In this document: one piece after another, positions 36,671-46,500 of the stretch
Position numbering within the stretch: the stretch's first letter is position 1
How the letters are laid out: every line of letters starts with the position of its first letter
Source of the DNA: Gnetum montanum
Lineage: Eukaryota > Streptophyta > Gnetopsida > Gnetales > Gnetaceae
Reading direction: 5' to 3'
DNA length: 64,000 bases
Assembly (NCBI GenBank): GCA_015680685.1
Contig: MNCI01036208.1
Location: forward strand, 382,698-446,697
Position numbers and translations under genes: made by a program
The notes under the pieces: generated by a model
What the model saw: the letters and a program-made list of their open reading frames with translations, nothing else
What the model was told of the DNA's origin: nothing
The model's database searches: none

Positions 36671-37900
36671 AATCTCATCTATGAATAAAGCAATCATGTG
36701 ACTTGTTGGTTGAGGTATTGTTCTTTGTTATCAAGTCTCGAGTAACTAATTATTTGGATAGCGAGCCCATCACATCCACCCAACCATTCTATTAAGAAGA
36801 GGTCCTACCCTGGGTACAATGATATTCTTGACATCATTAAAAATTAAAGTAATTTTGTGCTCATTATGCCCAGAGTGAAGAATGATGGACTAAGAAGGAA
36901 AGGCCAGGTTGTGACATCAAGGGGACTTGTGGATTCTCTTTGGTGACATCTGTGAGAGTTACCATGTAGCTTAGTTGTACTAATATCCTTGTAGACCTAA
37001 CAAAAAATGGGAGTAAGAGTAATAAAGGCACTCAATTCAGAAAAAAATGCTATTCTAGGGGGTCCCACTGGAAAGACATGCACCCATGCCTGAAGGTAGG
37101 CAACTTCTCTAGATTAAGCATTAACAAAAAAAACATAACATGTGTGCCATAAAGCAAAAATCACTCCTCCCTTGAACAAAACACCAAGTGATCTTATTCC
37201 TTGTTGTCATGATGCTCTGATGGTTGCCCATCATGGGGATGAAACAATTCGATGTCATTGATCAAAGGAATGGACTTGGTCTTGATTTTGGAGTGACGAG
37301 ATAATGACACATTAATCATGCCCTACACTCAGGATTCATTGTGCCCTAGGTCAGTTACCTCATGTCCCACTTTCTGCAATCCCTTCTACAATTTGTCCCA
37401 TCTCGCTGTTCATGTAATTAGGACTCATGACTTGTGTAGCATTGAATTTATACCTCATCACAGTGGTATTTATGTGTGTGTGTTTTGTGAAATGGGTGTA
37501 GATTGCATTTAACCCTTCTAGTGCCTACAAACATTTTAAGATGTGGTTATGCAAGGGCATTATAGGTTGGAACCTACTTTGAGGAGGAGCCACTTGTGTA
37601 ACTTTTATAATTTGTACTCATTACACATCACCATCACATTATTTTATACCCTCTGAGAATTGCATTAACAACATTATCCTTTCCCTCATCATCCTTCTGG
37701 TTCAAACGTTCTTCTGTACTGAAAATTGTCCTTTCTCCTCATCCAATTCATGTATTTCATTGTCAGCTTCTACACCATTATACTTTTTTGTGCCTTCTAG
37801 TCTATTTCACATTACCCTAGACCTTTTACACTAACCTCAAGTCCTTCATTTTTGACATTGGAATTTCATAAATTTATCAACTCTTCTAAGTACCCTATTT
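36671..37900 (+). other. Non-coding spacer of element A
   Basis: No ORF with homologues. The stretch is conserved, in the reverse sense, with D (about 15700-16560), E (about 21750-22700) and H (about 55260-56200). Shared words include 'aggggacttgtggattctc' and 'gtcccactggaaagacatg'. In gag-pol members it is the post-integrase region. Confidence 0.6.
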
Positions 37901-38000
37901 TCAATAGGCTACGATATCGAGTACCTGATATTGAGTCGGATGCGATATCGGGGTTGTGCTATTGGGTACGCGATATTGTGTCATCAAAAACTATATATAT
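37901..38000 (+). promoter_or_regulatory. U3-like internal promoter candidate in element A
   Basis: TCAATAGGCTACGATATC at 37901 matches TCAATAGGCTTCGATATC at 41477 in the element's own LTR with one mismatch. Then come further GATATC/ATATT words and a TATA box (aactatatatatgg near 37990). The accessory ORF begins about 480 bases downstream. Element D has the same arrangement. I infer that this drives a separate transcript. Confidence 0.6.
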
Positions 38001-38469
38001 GGACCCCCCCTGAATGCACGTCAACATCATTTTCAATTGTTCATGCAGGCATGGGGGGAGCTTTTCAAATTTTCTTCCACAAATTGTGACTTGCACACCT
38101 CTTGGTCAAACAACCATAACTCACTCGCTAGTGCTCCAATTCTCATTTCGATCAAACCTACCTAAACCTGGAGTGTTTAACTTAGTCGTGGGGGAAGGGT
38201 ATACTCCAAATTGCACATAAATTTTTTGAAATTCATCATCACCCAAAGGATACTATAAAGGGTAATTACTTATAAAAATGATAAACATGTTGCTAGAAAA
38301 CAATCTTATCTCCTCACTTACACCAGGAATTTAAACTTTGAGGCCACCAGATCAAATTGGGCCTAATACTGAAACTTTTGGAGGACATTTTACTAACTGT
38401 AAATCACACTAAATAAGAAAATGAATTCATTAAGATAAGAAGTAAGGTATAACTTAACTTTTGTAAACA

Positions 38470-41280
38470 ACCTTACTAATGATTGGCCTCATGTGATTAC
38501 AGATGGCCCCTAAATGCTGACAACAAAAAGGACCCTCTCAAGGTGTGTCAAAATGACCAAGGAGAGGTAGAGGCCAGGCATCTCCTGAGGAGCATGCAAA
38601 GTAGGAGGCATAGTCATTTAGCATCCATTAAGAACCCCCTGCTAATGTATAGTCAAGACAGGTGGAAGGAGGAGCTACTGAAGCACCTGAATAGGGACAA
38701 CACCTCACATTGTCCCCAAAGTGTGTTCAGGCCATCCATGAAAGGTCCACATTGACAGTAGTGATTGTAGAATTGAACTTTGGACCTTTCACGGAGTTTG
38801 CTCTTGAGATCATTAGGGACCAGCTCAAGGGGTCTCCATTATGGCCTATCCTCTTTGAAAGTGGTGCCTGGTACTTAGGATAAATGTACCAGTTTTGGCA
38901 TAATAAGGAAGAGGGCACCATAGTTGACATTGGTGGTGTGACTATCGATTTTTCCACCAAGGCCATCTCAAAAGTATTAAATCTTTTGAATATAGGGCCA
39001 AAGTTGCTCACCTACCCACTCGCTCTAATGTCGATGCGTGAAGAATATGCTTGAAGAGGGTGTACGATAAAGAAGACAAGACATATGGAGAGTTGATGCT
39101 AGAAGAAAGGATATACTTCAAAATTGGTACTTATCACATCTTCCGCACAAGAGAATTGAACTGAATCTCAACATATTCAGCAAGAGGAAGTGCGATATTG
39201 ATGGGCAAGGTTAATGCTAACCTTCCTCATTTGTATCTTGTGGAGATCTTGAGGTGATTTGAAGAACGCAAGATAGGGAAGTTCACGTTGCCCTTCCCTT
39301 GTATCATCAAGAAGCTATGCAAGCATGCTGGAATTCTGGGGTACACCAATGACATCCCCAAAAGAGCCCAAAATGCTTCATTCGCTAAATTACTGAAGCC
39401 ACTAGCCCCAAGGAAAAGTGCTGGTAAGATGTTGGAGCCAGAGAAAGAACAGATGGTGGGACCCTTGCAACTCAAACTACAAGTCCCAGCCAACTTCTAA
39501 GCACCAGGCCTAGTCAACAACAAGAAGCAGGGCCCAACACGAGTTAGCAAGACTAACTGCCACCACCACCACAAGATTATCAACTGTCGATGAGCCATCT
39601 TAGGGTCATCGCTGAGATGGTCAATTGGGGAAGTCGTGATGATGCCAATCTCTTCTGAGTCATCGATGACACCGTATGGTCCATAGTTTTTATTGATCAT
39701 GCATGGGGCGAAGTGTTCATCCAAACAGGAGGAGAGGAGACCCATTGGTCACAACAGATTTCAAGGAATGCTGCATCTTTCTAGGTGCAACTAGAAACAG
39801 ATGAAGGGGCCATAGTAGTGGTCATGATAGTGGGAGCAGTAGAAGTGGTCACAGACCATATTAAAGAATCTTTCAACCTCCCTGTTATGCCATCGATGGA
39901 TTTCATAAGAGCACACAATGCTCAAATTTTGGTTAGTCCCTCAATGACTCCTATGGAGCATGAGGATGTCCTTGATCGATTACTACAGATAGAACAAGTA
40001 ATGATGTCCTTGTTTAACATCCCACAAGATGTCACAGTAGCACAATCAAACCTCATCTCCACCAAAGGAAAGCAAGTCATGGTAGAGACCAGGGCCGAGC
40101 ACGTAGAAGCGAAGTTGGCAAGAATCCAAGAGAGGCTTGTTACCCTGCAAGCTGCACAGTGGGACCCATCTCAGTTTGTTCCCATAGACCAGCTAGACAC
40201 TTTCAGGATGAAGCAGCTCAATAAGCTACTGGTGGACAATAAAAGAGTGGTAGAGGAGAAGGAGAAGGCTAATTGGGATGTCTCCAAGGCACAAGCGCAA
40301 ACCTACGCACATGCCAAGGCACTCAGAGCCTTACAAGAAGAGAATAAACAGCTCGTGACTGACAATCTTCAATTGACCACTATGGAGAAATAGAAGAATG
40401 TTCTCAAAGAAAACTTTTAGCAATTATGAGAATAATTGATCAAGGTCAACCAAGACATGAACTGTTTGGCTAGGGAGAATTGAACCCTCTCAATGGAGGA
40501 GGTATGCACAATCCGGCAAAAGATGGCCATTGAAATAAGCACATGGCAAAAAAAGGCCAAGTGACATAAAAAGTTAAGGAGCATTTCAGAGACTAGGTGG
40601 GGATGTACAAGCAAGTCATCGAGAAGGAGATCCATATGGCCAAGGCCCACATCAACACCTTCAGTGCTCAACACACTAATTGGTGGATCATATTGGACAC
40701 ATATGTGTTTGCCCACCAAGTAGAGCTTAAAAGCTGGGACCTGCAGATTTAATATCTCATAGAGTACATGGGATTAGCAAACCTGCGGTATGCCAATCTA
40801 GCCATGTTGATTGTAGAATACTTGAGAACAAAGCTCGAAAAGTAGGTCGCTGCCACCTATGCTAAATATGAAGCAGAATTTGCAGAGCACAAGAAAACAT
40901 TGCAAAGGCTAGAAGTCGCAAATTCTGAACTAGAGGTGGTTAAGGCCAGCTACCAAGGGCAGAAAGATGTCACGGTGGACTTGGCTCGACGACTTACAGA
41001 TTTCCAAGAGTACAAGGACAAAGCTAGAGCCTACGAGGAGGAACAACGGTTGTTTGCAACTTGGTATGTTAAAGCAAATCAAATGTTCCCGCAACTACCA
41101 TGTCCATGGGAGGTGCCAACTCTGTCAAACATTAAAGCATTAGCATGGATGGCATAGGATCCTTGAACTGAAGAGGAAAAGCTCCAAACACTATTGCAAA
41201 GCCATCAAATTCTAGAACCTGGAGCACAAGACAAGGGGAAGCATCCCATGGAGGAACCACCACCACTAGGAACCACATGA
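38470..41280 (+). pseudogene. Accessory ORF of element A (transposon-protein-like plus coiled coil)
   Basis: The N-terminal part (about 38760-39500) reads FGPFTEFALEIIRDQLKG, then ISKVLNLLNIGPKLLTYPLA, then KLCKHAGILGYTNDIPKRA. It vaguely recalls the putative plant transposon protein domain of Athila-like elements; that is a weak assignment. The C-terminal part includes an open frame 39785-40393 (202 codons) with FRMKQLNKLLVDNKRVVEEK and TYAHAKALRALQEENKQL, and a second frame 40900-41157 (NSELEVVKASYQGQKDV). Both parts are Leu/Glu/Lys/Gln-rich and predict a long coiled coil. It ends KGKHPMEEPPPLG near 41275. Stops are mainly TAG where a relative would have Gln. The function is unknown. Confidence 0.6.
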
Positions 41281-41451
41281 GTTGTTACAAAATTTTGTAA
41301 TTTTTGTGTCCATGTCCCAATTTTGTTGTATTCAATTCTCCATTGTGGCATGAATAAATTCCTAGTCAGTCAATAATCCCATACCTATCCACTATGTAAT
41401 CAATGGGGCTTGTTCTCATTTTGTTTGACTCAAGGACAAGTTTTCATTCAG

Positions 41452-41462
41452 TCGTGGGGATA
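41452..41462 (+). other. Polypurine tract of element A
   Basis: GTCGTGGGGATA lies directly before the 3' LTR and follows CTCAAGGACAAGTTTTCATTCA, which is conserved before the LTR in D, E, G and H. It is the usual plus-strand priming site. Confidence 0.6.
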
Positions 41463-42338
41463 TGATGAATCATGATTCAATAGGCTTCGATATCAAACCC
41501 TTGAGATCAGACCCATGATATTGGGTATGTGATATCACGACCTAAGAAGCGATATCAAATACATGATATTGTGACTCTTGTGCAGGCCTATAAATACACA
41601 TGTAGGCACAAGAAGTCAGGGAATCAATCAGTCGATAGTTCTAGCTAGAAGTTAGTTCTCATTTTTAGTTCTTCTCAACCCTTTCTCCCAATGCATGCCT
41701 GTAGTGTGATGATTATAATTGTATGGAACCTTTATTCGGGTGTGACGTACTTGGACACGCACATGACCAAAAATAAAGATTGAGATTACTTCCTCATTGC
41801 AACATTCACTTAATTTAATTATTTAATTACTTTCTTAATTAATACTTCTCTACCCTCAACTTGTATTAAACGTGGAATGAGTACGACTTAATCATGAGCA
41901 TTTAAGTGTGACTACTTGGTAACCTAGTAGCATACCTAGGATCTGCACTTGGTAATCCCAGTAGTAGTTGTGCACAAGGTCCAAGATGTGTATGGATGAT
42001 TAAGGAATGGATGCTCATCGCACTTAGGCTAGTTTACACTCTCTCCTCCCATTTCCTATTAGCTTAGCTCTCTCTCTTCCTTTTCCTCCTAGCTTAATTA
42101 AAGTGATTTTCCATTGCCTCTAGGAGTAGCACTAGGTTAGAAACCACATCATACACCTCACTTTGGACTAAACCATACATGACAAAGCATGTACTAGTCT
42201 AGGTGGGAAGACAACGGACTGCGATCAACGAGTAACTATCTTGATACCACAACTAGCCCGTCTGTGGAGTTCGACCAGATCATGCATAAAACGCTTGTAT
42301 TCGTATGGTTGAGTGTAGGGGTACCTTGCCACTCATCA
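41463..42338 (+). repeat. 3' LTR of element A
   Basis: Starts TGATGAATCATGATTC and ends CCACTCATCA, like its partner at 33496. The U3 GATATC words and TATA box (gcctataaatac near 41588) are conserved. It is followed by the TTGGG copy of the target-site duplication. Confidence 0.9.
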
Positions 42339-42343
42339 TTGGG

Positions 42344-42783
42344 GATCCTACCTATATCTCTAATTAGCATTCTATAACTCTTTTTAATGTGGTGTATAAA
42401 ATTTGGGCCAAGTGCTTAGCTCTATGACTAAAAAGACTTCTTGGCCAAATTATATCTCACTAGCAAACAAGATTTGTTCCTTGTAGATATATTTTAAACA
42501 ATGTGATCGCTATGTGGGAAGGTCTTAAGTGGGTAGAGGATGATGGTCAAGATATTCTCCTAATGAAGCTTGACTATGCTAAGGCCTATGACAACATAAA
42601 GTGGGATTTTATTTTGCAAACCATGACTGAACTCAGGTTTGGCTCTAAGTTCCTTCATATGGTAAAATGTTTATTTTCAAATGCTATTGTAAGAATAGCC
42701 GCTACCTTCGGCATCACTTCTTTTCCTATCCATGCGTCAGTGTGGCAAGGATGGCCTCTTGCTCCTTACCTATTCATCATAAT
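42344..42783 (+). mobile_element. LINE B, second part (reverse transcriptase), truncated
   Basis: Continues the frame cut at 33495: DPTYISN, then NVVYKIWAKCLAL, GQIISH, RYILNNVIAMWEGLKW, LMKLDYAKAYDNIKWDFI, and WQGWPLAPYLFII. It stops just before the position of the catalytic YxDD box, at a 69-bp tandem duplication. The RT core, RNase H-like and C-terminal parts are missing. LINEs usually lose their 5' end, so this 3' loss points to a later deletion or a bad contig join. Confidence 0.85.
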
Positions 42784-42901
42784 AATATATCAAAAGGAAA
42801 CAGGGGACTTTCAACGTAAAAAGTAAAATTTTCCTTACCTATTCATCATAATAATATATCAAAAGGAAACAGGGGACTTTCAACGTAAAAAGTAAAATTT
42901 A
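42764..42901. repeat. Tandem duplication, 2 x 69 bp
   Basis: The segment starting CCTTACCTATTCATCATAAT occurs at 42764-42832 and again at 42833-42901, practically identical. It spans the point where LINE B stops. Near identity in an otherwise decayed region suggests a very recent event or an assembly overlap. Confidence 0.85.
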
Positions 42902-43570
42902 AGAATACTTTGTTGTAAAGCAGTCCGAACGACTCATAGCCACACCTTTTCACTCTGTTATTTTATAGAGATTGCCGAGAAGCAATCATAAATCCAGCAT
43001 CATGGCACCAATTATTCGCAACTAGTCAACAATTTATTTATGTATCTATTTTATGGGTTCCACAATGGGGATGGATGCATGGAAAACGCTGGACATTGCC
43101 AAGCTGACACAGATATCACATCATTCACGGTATTGTCAGCAGATAGTGCGATCCTTCTCCTCGGATCTGAAGAATAATAATAATAATAATAAGAAAAGAA
43201 GTGAAAACATATGTTTTTTAGTGGGAAGTGAACCAAATTCCAATAAGCAAGGGTAGAGTTCATGGCTGTTTTTTGTTTTTTGTAGGCAAACTGTGCCGGA
43301 CATGGAAGTGCTTGAATTCTCCAATCTCTGATTTCCTAAAACTATGACAGGGTCCTACAACAAACAATGGTATGGTGGTACTGAACGAGTGATGGATTTC
43401 GTACGACTTGTATCCTCTGTTTTAGTTCAGTGTGGCAGACAAGGTTTTGTTCCCAGAAACCTTTAAAAATGCATTAACTCACTACATCTACCACGTTCGA
43501 GAGTTCACTCTATTTATTTTGACTGAAAGTTTTGTGTTTCGTTCCTGGATTGAAGATTGGCCTGTTACAC
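42902..43570 (+). promoter_or_regulatory. Upstream region of the synthase gene
   Basis: This 0.67-kb segment between the LINE remnant and the first ATG should hold the promoter and 5' leader. I see an (AAT)n run near 43175-43192 and AT-rich stretches near 43030-43050, but no TATA box I would defend. An in-frame TGA at 43520-43522 closes the reading frame upstream of the chosen start. Confidence 0.4.
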
Positions 43571-46500
43571 ATGAGGTCCATGACTACAGAATCCTCTGCC
43601 CCTGTTCATGGCAAGGACATTGCCAATGTCGTTCATGAGGCTGCTGCCATTGACGACAAATCCAGGTTCATTTTAGTGTACAGTGTTCTGAAATCCGAGA
43701 TTTTGTACGACCCAGCCGTTCAGTACACTGAACACTTCCGGAAATGGGTGGAAAAGGTACATTAATGTGATTTCCTTGTTTGCTGGATTTTGTTGGTTCC
43801 GAATTCGTCCTTGGATGCAGATCTGAGCTTTCTTCCCTTCAAAACTTGTGCGTTTGTTTTTATTTCTTTGAATTTATAGGTTAGTGGCTAAAAACTGTTA
43901 TTTGAAACCAAAAAGAAAAACAGAAAACAAAAGAAAAAGGTAGTACTAGTCAGGGGGAGCATTTCAATCAGCAGTTTTGNGAAGGTAGTACTAGTCAGGG
44001 GGAGCATTTCAATCAGCAGTTTTGAGTATCATCGCTGGCATAATGACAGTCCTTTTTCATTATAGTCTAGATTTTTCTTTCATCTGATAACTTCTTTGTT
44101 TTTGTCTGCGGTGCATATTGCTGTGGTAAAAAGATGCTGGACTACAATGTGCCTAACGGTGATTCCTTTCCCCTCTCTTTTATCTCTTCAAATCTTTAGT
44201 GCATTGAGCTCTGAAACAATAAGCGATTAAAACAACTTCACCTTGCGCGAGCATTTATTGGAAAATCGACCCAAAATAATTTGTTTTATGAAAAATCAAA
44301 TACATATAATGCGTAGTTAGGAAATATCTGGCGTCCACATACAAGTTTACCTTCTCTCGTTTATATTATACCAGGAAAGCTGAACAGAGGTCTTTCAGTA
44401 ATAGATAGCTATAAGCTCTTAAAAGGTGGAACGATAACAGGGGATGAATTTTTTCTAGCATCTACGCTTGGGTGGTGTATTGAATGGGTAAGTTCTGCTT
44501 TATGTAATTATTGCAACATTTCATAATTTATCACTGACTATTTTTCAGTGCATTTGCTATTATTCATCAGAAGGCATTAAATTGAAAGCGATTTGCTTCA
44601 GCTTGATAAAAGTTTGATTTTGCAGCTTCAAGCATGTTGTCTGGTTTTGGATGACATCATGGACAATTCCAAAACAAGACGAGGGCAGCCTTGCTGGTTC
44701 AGATTACCCAATGTAAGTATCTATTACAGGCACCAATTTTTGATACCTTTTATAACTATTAATACATCTTATTTTTGAGACAAACGATTTGCATTCATTA
44801 AATTTTAACAATATCCAACTGATGACTTATTAATATAGGACAAAAATATCCTTCTTTTTAACCTTTGGTTCATCAAATTTTTATCATGATATGCTTATTA
44901 TCGCAAATTTTAAATGTTTGATTGATCCAACTCTCATGAAGGTTCATTCAACAATCTGAACTTCCAAGGGCATGTGAAACTATCTTTGCAGATGCCTGCG
45001 ACATGTCAGTACAAATTGTAAAAAATGAAATATTTTATACATTTAATCGGCAAAAGGATATGACACTGTCAACCCTCTCCAAACCGATATCCTCGAAACG
45101 GATATCCTGCTTTACTTGATAAAATCTATTCCACCGTACATGTTCAATGTGTTTAAACTGATAATTGTGATAAATAATTGCCGATCTTTAAAATTTTAAA
45201 GTAGAATTGTTTGCCTGGATGAGCAGATAAAATAAAAAATGGGGAAAAAAATTTTAGTGGGAGAGGTGTAAGCAGGAGTTTTGAATACTTTTGGCAGCAA
45301 CTATATGTGAGAATTTTGAAAATTTTTAGTAGGAATTTTGAGTAATGAATATTTTAATGAGTACTGGACCTTGAAATCTCATTACCTACCATAGCTGGTT
45401 TGAAAACCTTCCACCAACTATATTGGCTTGGACAGGTTTGAATGTACTTGGATAGAAGGGCCACTAGCTGATATGTATTTGGCTGACATAAATGCATTTT
45501 TAATTGTCCTCAGAGCAATGTCATCATCACAAAAGAGAGGAAGTAGTTAATGAAAGTTTGCTTCCAACCATTGCTAACCTTGACTCCTTAATTGATGATT
45601 AGTAATTCTGAACTTCCCATACGGAATTAGCATGATTGTAATTTTTACATCTACCTTCATAATGTCCTTTGATTTTAAGACATTAGCACTAGAGTGCAAC
45701 CTTTTACCCCAAGACAGATTAATATGAAAGCTCACTTTTTACCGTTTGCCTTTAAATATGGAACGTTATTATCTGAGGATAAATTTTCAACTCACAAGCA
45801 GATAATGGTTGGAAATGAACTTCAAGATCCCTGCTTGTTTTTTAAATGTTAAAATGTCACAGGTTAGACTATCAAAAGGAATTCAAAACATTTGTTTTTC
45901 CTTGTTTAGTTTCTGGCTGTGACTTGCATCTTATAAGACAGTTGCAATTCCAATTGCTGAAATTGAAATATGTTCAATAGATCTCTATGGCTGTAATAAG
46001 ATGCTTTACTTTCAGTTTGAATTATGAAATACGGCTTATTTGGGTCTACTGGTTTCTTTTACACGTCTCGCTAGTGGCGGTGTCACTCAATTTTAGCTCA
46101 TTAACCTATGAACCAATAAGCCGAAAGTTCAGGCTTTCGGCATATGCTTGGATTAAATGTATCATCGTCTCCTATAGTAACAATACCCTTCACCCATATC
46201 TCATTTCTACTTTATAGTTTCATTTATATATTCTAAACTATATCATTTTTTCAGCTGGATAACATTGCTATTTTTGATGGAATCTTGATTCACTCCCACA
46301 TAGGAAGAATTATCAAAAGACATTTTCACACTAAACATTTCTGTGCTGATCTTTTAGATCTGTTCAACGAGGTAAAAGTTTTAAAAAGTTTATTTCAATT
46401 CTCAAGTTAATGCTAGTAAGACTTTTTATTTATTAATGCTAGTTAATATTTATGCAGGTTGGTTTTCAAACAGCATGTGGACAAACGCTGGATTTAATTA

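Larger units (their letters stand above)
34371..41462 (+). mobile_element. Element A internal region (pol-less Athila-like element)
   Basis: Order: primer site, gag (about 34560-36430), T-rich tract, conserved spacer (36671-37900), U3-like internal promoter, accessory ORF (about 38470-41280), 3' leader, polypurine tract. The T-rich tract, which follows integrase in E and H, here follows gag directly, so the whole pol gene is absent. The conserved spacer holds the 'ccaaagagaatcc/ccccttgatgtca' block, shared in inverted orientation with D and E. Confidence 0.8.

Noticed and set aside
39227-39493. Minus-strand frame in element A as a gene
   Set aside because: It is a shadow of the plus-strand accessory ORF, which is conserved with element D.
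43532-43570. Start upstream of 43571
   Set aside because: The frame opens after a TGA at 43520-43522 and the first ATG in it is 43571; the earlier position would need a TTG start.
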